This document shows positions 8,662 to 19,917 of a DNA stretch of 64,000 nt, piece after piece (the stretch's first letter is position 1; each line of letters begins with the position of its first letter). Under the pieces are notes generated by a model. The model had not been told where the DNA came from and ran no database searches. It saw only the letters and a list, made by a program, of their open reading frames with translations. Where the stretch lies: positions 1-64,000 of the forward strand of contig CAZQHE010000003.1 of the NCBI GenBank assembly GCA_964593155.1, in the 5' to 3' direction. This DNA comes from JAJRXK01 sp964593155. Lineage in GTDB: Bacteria > Krumholzibacteriota > Krumholzibacteriia > JAJRXK01. Made by a program: the position numbers and the translations under genes.

Positions 8662-9963
8662 GTGACCGACCCCCTGATGCGCACGCTCGGCCGTCGGCTC
8701 GCCGCAGCCGACGAGGCCGAACGCACAGACGATCTGCACGTCGACGCGCGCGAGCGCTGGACCGACAACTTCGCCGTACAGTTGATCGTGCGCACCGCGA
8801 GCAAGATCGGCGACGTCCTGGCCAGCCCCCGCCACGTGCTCACGTGGTGGCTGGCGAGCCTGGGTGTGCCTCCGGGACTCCTGGGCGCTCTCGTCCCCAT
8901 CCGCGAGGCGGGGGCTCTGCTTCCCCAGCTGTGGCTCGGACGCTTCATGGCCCGGCGCGCGTACCGGCGCGGGGTGTACGTCACGGGACTGTTCGTGCAG
9001 GCCGCGGCGATCGGAGCGATCGCCCTGGCCGCCTCGTCGAGCCGAGGCACTCTTCTCGGCGTGCTCGCCGTGGTCTCGATCGCAGTGTTCTCGGTCGGGC
9101 GCGCGGCGGCTTCCCTGTCGTCGAAGGACCTGCTCGGACGCACCGTGCCCAACGGCCGCCGCGGCCGTCTCGGAGGAACCGCCTCGAGCGTGGCGGGCCT
9201 GCTGACCCTGGCCGCCGGACTCGGCCTGGGCCTGCGCCGCTCCGAGGACCCAGGACTCGCACCGCTGGTCCTGGTCCTCGGAGCCGTGGTCGCCTGGGCC
9301 GTGGCCGGATGGCTCGCCCGCTCGATCGAGGAGCCGCCGGCCGAAGTGGACGGCGACGGTGCGTCGATCCGCCACGGCCTGCGGCTGTTGCGCGAGGATC
9401 CCGACTTCGGGCGCTTCTGCGTCGCGCGCGGGTTGCTCGCAGGGACCGTGCTCTCGATGCCCTACGTCACCATGCTCGCCAGCCGGGGCACCGAAGGGGC
9501 CAGCGCCGGTCTCGGCGCGCTGCTCGTGGCCGCCTCGGCCGCGCAGTTCGTCAGCGGATGGCTGTGGGGACGGGCCGCCGACCTGTCGAGCCGGCGGACC
9601 CTGGTCGTCGGCGGACTGACCGCCGCCACCGTCCTGGCCACGGTCTTCGTGGTGGCCGGACTCGGCCTCGCGGGAACACTCGCCGCCGTCGTGTTCGGGA
9701 TCCTGTACTTCCTCCTGGCGCTGGCCCACGAGGGAATTCGCCAGGGTCGGAAGACCTACGTGGTCGATCTGGCTCCCGACGACCTGCGCCCCCTGTACGT
9801 GGCCGTCGCCAACACGGTGATGGGGTCGGTCCTCGTCCTGAGTACCGCGCTGGGAGCGGTGGCCTCGGCCTACAGCGAACGGACGCTGGTCGCCCTGCTG
9901 GCCGTCCTGGGGATCGCCGGAAGCCTCGTCGCGCTGCGTCTCCGTGAGGTCGAAGCGGAATGA
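8662..9963 (+). CDS. MFS-type permease
   Basis: 433 aa with about ten to twelve hydrophobic helices in two halves separated by a hydrophilic loop near residues 225-240. GTG start with a GGGAG site about 9 nt upstream. A charged N-terminal extension of about 35 residues precedes the first membrane segment. The general architecture fits the major facilitator superfamily, but no substrate-specific motif is recognised. It lies 61 nt after the sulfur-oxyanion operon, so it may be co-transcribed and could export or import a related anion; that is only positional. Confidence 0.65.
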   Translation: MTDPLMRTLGRRLAAADEAERTDDLHVDARERWTDNFAVQLIVRTASKIGDVLASPRHVLTWWLASLGVPPGLLGALVPIREAGALLPQLWLGRFMARRAYRRGVYVTGLFVQAAAIGAIALAASSSRGTLLGVLAVVSIAVFSVGRAAASLSSKDLLGRTVPNGRRGRLGGTASSVAGLLTLAAGLGLGLRRSEDPGLAPLVLVLGAVVAWAVAGWLARSIEEPPAEVDGDGASIRHGLRLLREDPDFGRFCVARGLLAGTVLSMPYVTMLASRGTEGASAGLGALLVAASAAQFVSGWLWGRAADLSSRRTLVVGGLTAATVLATVFVVAGLGLAGTLAAVVFGILYFLLALAHEGIRQGRKTYVVDLAPDDLRPLYVAVANTVMGSVLVLSTALGAVASAYSERTLVALLAVLGIAGSLVALRLREVEAE

Positions 9964-9994
9964 GCCGGAAACACCGCGGCGGCCCTCGCCTGAG

Positions 9995-10009
9995 CTGTGA
10001 CCCTCACAG
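9995..10009. promoter_or_regulatory. Perfect 6-3-6 palindrome upstream of nifJ
   Basis: CTGTGA-CCC-TCACAG is a perfect inverted repeat in the 194-nt gap before the pyruvate:ferredoxin oxidoreductase gene, about 150 nt ahead of its ATG. It resembles a transcription-factor half-site pair (TGTGA/TCACA), but the 3-nt spacing does not match the CRP or Rex consensus. The same half-sites occur with 10-nt spacing before the cytochrome operon at 2339-2358. A redox-responsive regulator is a guess. Confidence 0.3.
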
Positions 10010-10157
10010 ATTCGATCTGGTCCGGCCCGGTGTGCGGCCGTGTACTGAACGCAGTCCGAACCTGCGCCCGGGTCGCGCCTCAGGGCCGTGAACTCGATCG
10101 AACGCTCGAAGTTCGGCGATCCCCCTTCTTCCACCAGAGAATCGAGCAGGAGGCGTC

Positions 10158-13784
<3,627 letters not shown>

Positions 13785-13809
13785 GCCCGAGACCATCGGA
13801 GGAAGACGA

Positions 13810-14817
13810 ATGGCCGTCGATCTGAAGACCAAGTACCTCGGGCTGAGCCTGGCGAATCCGGTGGTGGCCTCGGCGTCGCCCATGACCGGCAAGCTCGAGA
13901 ACCTGCAGCGCCTCGAGGAGGCCGGCGTGGGCGCCATCGTGCTCCCGTCGCTCTTCGAGGAGCAGATCATCCACGAGGAGACCGAACGCGTCCGCATGGA
14001 CGAGTACGGGGCGGAGTCCTTCGCCGAGGCGCTGGACTACTTCCCGCCACTCGAGGGCTACAACACGGGCACCGAGTTGTACCTCGATCTGCTGCGCGAC
14101 GCGAAGAAGGCGCTGAAGGTCCCGGTGATCGCCAGCCTGAACGGCACGACCACCGGCGGCTGGCTGCGCTACGCCAAGCTCATGGAAGAAGCGGGCGCTG
14201 ACGCCCTGGAGCTGAACATCTACCTCATCGCCGCCGACCCCACGGTCAGCGGGGCGGAGGTGGAACAGCAGTACATCGACCTGGTCGAGGCGGTGAAGAA
14301 GGAGGTCTCGATTCCCCTGTCGGTGAAGGTCGGGCCGTACTTCAGCTCGATCGGGAACATGATGCTGCGGCTGCAGGACGCCGGCGCGAACGGCCTGGTG
14401 CTGTTCAACCGCTTCCTGCAACCCGACATCGACCTCGAGGCCCTGCAGGTGCACCCGAACGTGGAGCTGAGCACCTCGTTCGAGAGCCGCCTGCCGCTGC
14501 GCTGGATCGCCCTTCTGCGCGACGAGCTGGGGATCTCCCTGGCCGCCACCAGCGGCGTGCAGGGCGCGCCCGACGTGGTCAAGCTGCTGCTGGCCGGCGC
14601 CGACACGGTCATGATGACCTCGGCCCTGCTGCGCCGCGGCCCCACGCACGTGGCCAACGTCCTGCACGGCGTGAAGAGCTGGCTCGAGGAGAACGAGTAC
14701 GAGAGCGTCGAGCAGATGAAGGGAAGCATGAGCCGCGAGAAGTCGCCGGACCCCGGTGCCTTCGAACGGGCCAACTACGTGAAGACCCTCATCAGCTACA
14801 CCGGCCCCTACGTGTAG
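13810..14817 (+). CDS. Dihydroorotate-dehydrogenase-like flavoprotein (PreA-like)
   Basis: 335 aa TIM-barrel flavoprotein of the dihydroorotate dehydrogenase superfamily. It shows LANPVVASASPMTGKLENL at the N-terminus, VIASLNGTTTGGWL, DALELNIYL, VKVGPYFS, and GADTVMMTSALLRRGP as the C-terminal FMN-phosphate region. The lone PreA-like members that sit beside pyruvate:ferredoxin oxidoreductase genes in many bacteria are not known to make pyrimidines. The gene lies 25 nt after nifJ with its own GGAGGAAG site, so it is almost certainly co-transcribed. It lacks the ferredoxin domain found in true PreA. Probable role: flavin-linked redox partner of the oxidoreductase, which is inference from adjacency. 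Confidence 0.85.
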   Translation: MAVDLKTKYLGLSLANPVVASASPMTGKLENLQRLEEAGVGAIVLPSLFEEQIIHEETERVRMDEYGAESFAEALDYFPPLEGYNTGTELYLDLLRDAKKALKVPVIASLNGTTTGGWLRYAKLMEEAGADALELNIYLIAADPTVSGAEVEQQYIDLVEAVKKEVSIPLSVKVGPYFSSIGNMMLRLQDAGANGLVLFNRFLQPDIDLEALQVHPNVELSTSFESRLPLRWIALLRDELGISLAATSGVQGAPDVVKLLLAGADTVMMTSALLRRGPTHVANVLHGVKSWLEENEYESVEQMKGSMSREKSPDPGAFERANYVKTLISYTGPYV

Positions 14818-14849
14818 GGCCCGACTCCGCCGGTGAGCGGTGTGCGCGC

Positions 14850-14873
14850 GGCCCCCGGGTGATTCCGGGGGCC
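14850..14873 (+). terminator. Rho-independent-like hairpin after the nifJ operon
   Basis: Nine-base-pair stem GGCCCCCGG / CCGGGGGCC with the 6-nt loop GTGATT, 32 nt beyond the stop of the PreA-like gene. The following tract (GTTCGTCGTCTGTG) is only moderately T-rich, so termination efficiency is uncertain. Confidence 0.6.
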
Positions 14874-14906
14874 GTTCGTCGTCTGTGAACTCTCTTTACA
14901 AGTCGC

Positions 14907-14936
14907 TTGACTTCACGAATTCGGAACAACTATGGT
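14907..14936 (+). promoter_or_regulatory. Sigma70-type promoter for a possible small RNA
   Basis: TTGACT at 14907-14912 and TATGGT at 14931-14936 with an 18-nt spacer, preceded by an AT-rich stretch. This is one of the best -35/-10 pairs in this GC-rich window, yet no plus-strand gene follows for nearly 1 kb; what follows is a strongly structured 160-nt stretch. Confidence 0.5.
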
Positions 14937-14941
14937 CGGTG

Positions 14942-15105
14942 CATCACGGGGTACGGAACGATCGGCTCGCCAGCCGCCCGCACGTCACCCCGACGACCGA
15001 CAGATTCCCCGTCGTGTCTCGCCCGGGAGCTTCGCTGGCTCCCACCGACGGGGGCGGATCTCGCCAGGATCCCGGCCCTCCCTTGCCTGGGCCGGGATCG
15101 CCGTT
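14942..15105 (+). ncRNA. Candidate structured small RNA (unclassified)
   Basis: Predicted from structure alone. Downstream of the promoter at 14907-14936 lies a nested fold: outer stem CCCCGTCG (15007-15014) with CGACGGGG (15046-15053), enclosing GGGAGC (15025-15030) paired with GCTCCC (15038-15043) across a 7-nt loop. It ends in an 11-bp terminator-like hairpin, GATCCCGGCCC (15068-15078) with GGGCCGGGATC (15089-15099). No open frame here looks coding. The same hairpin could instead terminate the minus-strand gene at 15124. I do not recognise a known riboswitch or sRNA class. The 306-nt gap 14818-15123 holds nothing else. Confidence 0.35.
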
Positions 15106-15123
15106 CCTACGAACGAAGAGCGT

Positions 15124-15762
15124 CTACGGGGCCGCCGTGGTCAGCTGCGGACTCTCCAGCGCCAGGATCACCCAGTAGCGCTGAGGCCGGTAGGCCTCGA
15201 TCTGGACCTGGGCGCGCGCCTCGGGGCCCACGTACATGCGCCGCACGACTCCGTCCCCGCTGTCCAGCGCCGCGTAGCCGTCGTCGTGTTCGGAGACCGG
15301 ATCGCCGTAGCGGGCGGCCAGCAGCCCGTCGAGCCGGTCGTAGAGGCTCAGGGGCCGGTTCGGCAGGCCGAACAGCCGCCACTGGACCTGGATCCGGCGC
15401 AGACGTCCCGTGCGGTCACCGGTCGACGGCTCGGTGAAGTCGAGGAGGACCTCGGCCGTCGCCCCCAGGAAGCGACCCTCGAAGCGCAGTTGTCCGTCGC
15501 GGGCGGCACGGCTCTCGAGGTCGTCGCGATCGGCCATCGTGCGCAGGACCACGAAGCGATCCATGCCGAAGCGCAGACCGATGAGGCCGTCGGCGGGTGG
15601 CCCGTACCAGCCCTCCCAGGGCTGCCGCGGATCGGGAACCCCGGTGTCGTCGAGGACGTCGTAGGGGTCGTCGGAGACCGCGTCCTGCGCACTCGCGGGC
15701 GTGTGCACTCCGGCCACCGCGACGGCGACCGCGACCAGGAACACCTGTGTGCGGATCGGCAT
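15124..15762 (-). CDS. Exported hypothetical protein
   Basis: 212 aa. The chosen ATG gives a clean signal peptide (MPIRTQVFLVAVAVAVAGVH, cleavage after ASA-Q); the frame extends 70 codons further upstream without a signal. The mature protein has GLIGLRFGMDRFVVLRTMA, then alternating beta-strand-like segments, and ends with YWVILALESPQL. The repeated pattern of computed-difference type (LRFGMDR ... LYDRLDGLLAARYGDP) resembles small periplasmic proteins that monitor flow through a fold of unknown function; I do not recognise a family. Divergent from the small gene at 15902. Confidence 0.6.
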   Translation of the reverse strand: MPIRTQVFLVAVAVAVAGVHTPASAQDAVSDDPYDVLDDTGVPDPRQPWEGWYGPPADGLIGLRFGMDRFVVLRTMADRDDLESRAARDGQLRFEGRFLGATAEVLLDFTEPSTGDRTGRLRRIQVQWRLFGLPNRPLSLYDRLDGLLAARYGDPVSEHDDGYAALDSGDGVVRRMYVGPEARAQVQIEAYRPQRYWVILALESPQLTTAAP

Positions 15763-15901
15763 GACGACCTCGCCGGGCGGAACCGCGGGATTCGAACTGG
15801 TCAGCGCGGTGGAGTCCGTGCTTCCATCGTGCCGACCGTGATCCGCACCAATGTCAGCCCGGCGGAGTCGCGGGGCAAGACCTCGGCCACGGGACCGTCG
15901 C

Positions 15902-16336
15902 ATGGACACACCCGACCCGATCCGCGACTGGGCCCGCGCCCGCAGCCGTGAGCTGGCCACCGCGCTGGCCACCGACCCCTACGTGCGCTCGGCCCGCCTG
16001 CTGGGCTACAGCCTGCGCTCTCAGGTCCGGGGCTTCTTCCACGATCCGCGCCATCCCGCCGCGCGGCGCCTGCTACGCCACTGGTTCGAACTGGCCTTCG
16101 AGGCCGGCGCCGACCGGGCCGAGGACCTGGCGCTGGAGGTCGAGCACCAGTGGAACCATGGTGACGAACGCGCCCTGGCCGGGGCATGGCGAGCCCTGCG
16201 CAAGGAGTTCGGGCACGTGGTCGCCGCGGCCGACCGCGCCGCCGCCACCGCGCCCGCGGGGGATCCGACCGAGCCCGACCGGGCCGAGGCCCGGCGCGCC
16301 GCCTTCGATCGCTGGCTCGACGATCAGTCCACGTAG
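15902..16336 (+). CDS. Small hypothetical protein
   Basis: 144 aa, entirely helical in character, Ala/Arg-rich and without signal peptide or membrane segment. The start MDTPDPIRDWARAR has a GGGA site about 7 nt upstream; the frame is open for 17 more codons upstream without a better start. It contains the pattern RRLLRHWFELAFEAGADRAEDLALEVEHQWNHG-type helices seen in small regulatory or adaptor proteins, but no family is recognised. Its 3' end overlaps the convergent phosphatase-like gene by 13 nt. Codon pattern looks coding (strong G/C third positions). Confidence 0.5.
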   Translation: MDTPDPIRDWARARSRELATALATDPYVRSARLLGYSLRSQVRGFFHDPRHPAARRLLRHWFELAFEAGADRAEDLALEVEHQWNHGDERALAGAWRALRKEFGHVVAAADRAAATAPAGDPTEPDRAEARRAAFDRWLDDQST

Positions 16337-17622
16337 CCCAACGCGCGCAGCTTCTCCCGCGCGGCCGCGTCGGCCTCGGGGTCGGGCTCGGCCTCGCGCC
16401 CGGGGCGCGGGACGATCCCCTCGTACGTGTCGATCGTGCGCTCGACGAGTTCTCCGCTCCATCGGCGCAGGTCCGGGGTGAAGGCGTCGACCAGCACGGC
16501 GCCGTCGAGGTCGCGCGCCGGCGGAACGCCGCACAGGGCGAGCAGTGTGGGCATGACGTCCTTCACGCCCGCCCCCTCGAGCACGGACCCCGATCGCAGC
16601 CCCGGTCCCTTCATCACGATCAACCCGTCGAGCCGGTGCATGCGAACGCCCAGGGTGATCCGACCGCGCACACGGCGGTGGCCCACGAAGCCGTGATCGC
16701 TGAGCACGACCACGCGGCTCGACGAATCGACGTCGTCGAGGACGCGGCCGATCAGTTCGTCGACGAAGACGTGGTACTCCTCGATCACCGATCCGAGCAT
16801 GCGAACGCGCCAGTCGTCGGGATCGAGCCCCGAGTGCCTCGGCTCGAACCAGCGCCAGTAGTCGTGGCTGACCAGGTCGAGTCCGCGGAAGTACACGGTG
16901 AACACGTCGAAGCCACCACGCGCGAGCAGCGCTTCGGACATGGCCAGGTAGGTGAGGTCGCCGGCCACGTAGGCGCGCAGGTCGGAGAGCAGGGCATCGG
17001 CCGCGTCGCCGTGCGTGCGCCAGAGGTCGGTGTCGACGAAGCGGGCCAGGAGATCGTCGTCGACGTCTTCGGGGTGGACCACCAGCGGTGCCAGTGCCGA
17101 CCATTCCTGCGGCGGGTAGGCCGCATCCTCGTCCTGCTTCGCGCGCAGATCGAAGTAGGGCAGGAAATCCGACACCAGGACCCCGTTCACCGGCGGAGCG
17201 GGATGCGTCACCCACCAGCCGAGCACGGCCTGCGTCCGGCCCAGGTGACCCAGGATCTCCCAGTAGGTGACGGCCGTGCGCATCTCCGAGGCGGTGAGCC
17301 CGCCGCCGCGGTCGATGAAACCGACCACGCCGTGCTCGACCGGTCGCTTGCCGGTGGCGACGGTCGTCCAGATGGTCGGCGACTTGTCCAGCGGTTCGAG
17401 ACTGCGCAGGCTGCCCCGCGTGCCCGCCTCGATCAGTGCCTCGAGGTTCGGCATGCGGCCGGCCTCGACGAGCGGATCGACCCAGGTCCAGTCGGCGCTG
17501 TCGACACCGATCACCACCACCGGCGCGCCGCCGGCGGCCGGCGGACCGGAGTCACATCCGACGCCGCACCAGAGAACGGACGCGAGGGCCACACTCCAGC
17601 ATCCACGCACGACGGCTCCCAT
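16324..17622 (-). CDS. Lipoprotein of the alkaline phosphatase / nucleotide pyrophosphatase superfamily
   Basis: 432 aa. The N-terminus has a lipobox (LWCGVGC), so the protein is probably lipid-anchored in the envelope. Metal-binding elements of the type I phosphodiesterase fold are visible: VVIGVDSADW (first Asp), SPTIWTTVATGKRPVEHGV (Thr nucleophile region), DLVSHDYWRW (Asp/His) and VVLSDHGFVGHR (Asp-His). Substrate unknown: family members act on phosphodiesters, phosphonates or sulfate-like esters. Its ATG overlaps the stop of the upstream BNR-repeat gene by one base (TGATG), so the two are coupled. Convergent with the small gene ending at 16336. Confidence 0.82.
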   Translation of the reverse strand: MGAVVRGCWSVALASVLWCGVGCDSGPPAAGGAPVVVIGVDSADWTWVDPLVEAGRMPNLEALIEAGTRGSLRSLEPLDKSPTIWTTVATGKRPVEHGVVGFIDRGGGLTASEMRTAVTYWEILGHLGRTQAVLGWWVTHPAPPVNGVLVSDFLPYFDLRAKQDEDAAYPPQEWSALAPLVVHPEDVDDDLLARFVDTDLWRTHGDAADALLSDLRAYVAGDLTYLAMSEALLARGGFDVFTVYFRGLDLVSHDYWRWFEPRHSGLDPDDWRVRMLGSVIEEYHVFVDELIGRVLDDVDSSSRVVVLSDHGFVGHRRVRGRITLGVRMHRLDGLIVMKGPGLRSGSVLEGAGVKDVMPTLLALCGVPPARDLDGAVLVDAFTPDLRRWSGELVERTIDTYEGIVPRPGREAEPDPEADAAAREKLRALGYVD

Positions 17623-19853
17623 CAGCGGACGAGGGTGACGCGGCCGGTCAGTTGCCGGGTTCCGATGCGCAGTCGCACGAGGTAGGTGCCCGACGCCACG
17701 GTCCGCCCCTGGTCGTCGGTGCCGTCCCAGGTCACGCGGTGACGTCCGGCCCCGGTGTGGCTACGCAGAAGCGTACGCACACGGCGTCCGCGCAGGTCGA
17801 AGAGATCGACCGCGACGGCCGCACCGCGCGCCTGCTCCCAGCGGATCGAGGTCCGGGGGTTGAAGGGGTTCGGCGCGGCGGGCAGCAGTCGGCTCGTCCT
17901 CGGCGCGGCGACCGGCTCGTCGGCCGTCGGGTCGTCGAGCGACAGTACCGTGTCGACGTCGCGCGCGTAGGCACCGCGCGCGAAGGTCCCGGCCACCAGC
18001 CGCGGGGACGGGCCGCGGTCGACGGCCAGATCCTCGATCCGCGGAGACGCCAATCCCCGCGAGAACTCCGTCCAGATCGTTCCGCCGTCGTCGGACACGA
18101 GGACCCCGTGGGCGGCCGTGCCGAGTACCAGGCGCGCGCCGATTCGCTCCAGGGTGGTCGGTTCGACCACGGCTCCCTGCGGTCCGGCGCGTCCGGCTGT
18201 GACGGTCTGCCGCGACGATCCGCGAAGGCCTTCGACCAAGAGCAGGTTGCCGTCGGACCGCGGTCGCAGGGCCACCACCAGCGAGCGGGCGTCGGCCTCG
18301 CGGAACGCCAGACCCCGGATCCGCGCCGAGCGCGCATCGGGAAGACGGATCGACTGCCAGGCCGCGTGTCCGTCGCCCACGAACAACGCGGCGGGTTCAC
18401 CGAGATGGGGATCGTAGCCGACGGCAGCACGGTCGCCCCGCGTGGTCAGCGCGAAGCCCGGCCGGCCCGAAGGGAGTCCCTCGACCGGCGCCCACGACCG
18501 CCCGCCGTCGTCGCTGGCGAGCGGACCCTCGTCGCTGATCGCCAGCAGGCGTCCGCCGTCGAGCGCGACGAAGTCGCCGATGCGGGGCCGCGACGCCGGC
18601 AGCTTCGCCGGGGTCCACGTCGTCCCGCCGTCGTCGGAGACGTACGCCCCGCCCGCCGCACTCAGCAGCCACCGTGCGCCGTCGACGTGCAGGGCCACGA
18701 TCTGCAGGTCGACGAGATCACCCGTCACCTCGGTCCAGCTCGCCGCGCCGTCGTCGCTGCGGAACAGGCGGCCGTGGGCGGTGCCGGCCAGGACCAGTCC
18801 CGCGTCGGCGGCGACCGCGCGCACCCAGGCCGCACGCAGTCCCGTGTTCGATTCCCGCCAGGTACCGTCGCCGGGGTCGCGCAGCACGCCGTCGACGAAA
18901 CTGCCCAGCAGGAGGTCCGTGCCGTTCGCTTCGATCTCCCAGATCTCGGGGGCGTCCCGGCCTCGCCCGCCCGTGGTGCGCCGCCACGTGATCCCACCGT
19001 CGCCGGAACGGAAGAGCCCACGGTCGGCGCCGACCAGGATCGTGGGCCCCGACGCTCCCGGCGTGACCACGGCCCGATAGAACCGCGGGCGGGGTCCGTC
19101 GGCCGCGGGCGTGATGGGCACGAAGCGTTCCCGGTCGCGCAGTTGCCACACCGCGCCCTCGAAGTCGGCCACCACCAGGCTGTCGTCGCTGTCGGGCCAG
19201 GCAGCGAGGTCGAAGAGGAAACGGTCGACGGGCAGACCGGCCGAGATCTCCCGATTGGTACTGGTGTCACCGCTCTGCAGCCCGAGCGCGCCCGAGGCGA
19301 GATAGACGACGGTGCGTGGCCGTTCCGGCAGGATCTCGACCGACCGCACCGATTGCACGGGCCCCACCCGCAGCGAGTCCTCCCACACGCTGCCCCGGGT
19401 GCGGCTCACGAACACTCCCGCGGTCGTGCCGGCGGCGACGCGCCGCGGGTCCTGGGGAAAGGTCTCGACGTCGTGGACGAGCGGCGTTCCGAAGTCACCG
19501 AGACCGGCGTTCACGGTCGACCAGCGCGTGCTCCCGCCCTCGTTGCGGAGCACGCCGCGGTCCTCGGTGGCCGCGTACAGCGTGCTGCGGACGTCGCCGC
19601 TGGCCTCGAGATCCCAGACGACGGCATCGCCCGCGGTCGCGGTGGCCGGCGACCAGGTCAGCCCGCCGTCGTCGCTGCGCCAGATCCCGCCGCCGTAGGT
19701 TCCGGCGTACAGGGGGCCGGCGGGTCCGACCGGACGCAGGAGCGTGGTCACCCACCCGAGTTCGGGACCGCCACCCGTCCAGCCCCCGGCGGCGACGGAC
19801 GGGGCCGCTGCGCAGGTGACGGCGAGAACGACACGGAAAGCGAAACCACGCAT
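17622..19853 (-). CDS. Secreted BNR/Asp-box repeat protein with FlgD-like sorting tail
   Basis: 743 aa. Signal peptide (MRGFAFRVVLAVTCAAAPSV) at the chosen start. About ten repeats of a beta-propeller type follow, each with an Asp-box-like turn such as SDDGGLTW, SGDGGITW, SDDGAASW, SDDGGTTW and SDDGGTIW, as in sialidase/Vps10-type propellers. No sialidase catalytic residues are evident, so it is more likely a binding or sensor propeller. The last 90 residues (PAAPNPFNPRTSIRW ... GTYLVRLRIGTRQLTGRVTLVR region) form a FlgD-like Ig domain of the kind used as a C-terminal sorting signal. Coupled to the downstream lipoprotein phosphatase by a TGATG overlap. Confidence 0.82.
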   Translation of the reverse strand: MRGFAFRVVLAVTCAAAPSVAAGGWTGGGPELGWVTTLLRPVGPAGPLYAGTYGGGIWRSDDGGLTWSPATATAGDAVVWDLEASGDVRSTLYAATEDRGVLRNEGGSTRWSTVNAGLGDFGTPLVHDVETFPQDPRRVAAGTTAGVFVSRTRGSVWEDSLRVGPVQSVRSVEILPERPRTVVYLASGALGLQSGDTSTNREISAGLPVDRFLFDLAAWPDSDDSLVVADFEGAVWQLRDRERFVPITPAADGPRPRFYRAVVTPGASGPTILVGADRGLFRSGDGGITWRRTTGGRGRDAPEIWEIEANGTDLLLGSFVDGVLRDPGDGTWRESNTGLRAAWVRAVAADAGLVLAGTAHGRLFRSDDGAASWTEVTGDLVDLQIVALHVDGARWLLSAAGGAYVSDDGGTTWTPAKLPASRPRIGDFVALDGGRLLAISDEGPLASDDGGRSWAPVEGLPSGRPGFALTTRGDRAAVGYDPHLGEPAALFVGDGHAAWQSIRLPDARSARIRGLAFREADARSLVVALRPRSDGNLLLVEGLRGSSRQTVTAGRAGPQGAVVEPTTLERIGARLVLGTAAHGVLVSDDGGTIWTEFSRGLASPRIEDLAVDRGPSPRLVAGTFARGAYARDVDTVLSLDDPTADEPVAAPRTSRLLPAAPNPFNPRTSIRWEQARGAAVAVDLFDLRGRRVRTLLRSHTGAGRHRVTWDGTDDQGRTVASGTYLVRLRIGTRQLTGRVTLVR

Positions 19854-19917
19854 GGACGGCTCCGGTCGGGGAGGGCGATGTCCGGAAGCTACCGGGCGGG
19901 ACGGGCGCCGAGCAAGC

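Noticed and set aside
14942..15105. Known riboswitch (for example cyclic-di-GMP or glycine class) in the structured region
   Set aside because: No conserved riboswitch core motif was recognised and no plus-strand gene follows closely.
17622..19853. Active sialidase
   Set aside because: Asp-box repeats are present but the catalytic Arg triad and Tyr/Glu pair of sialidases are not evident.
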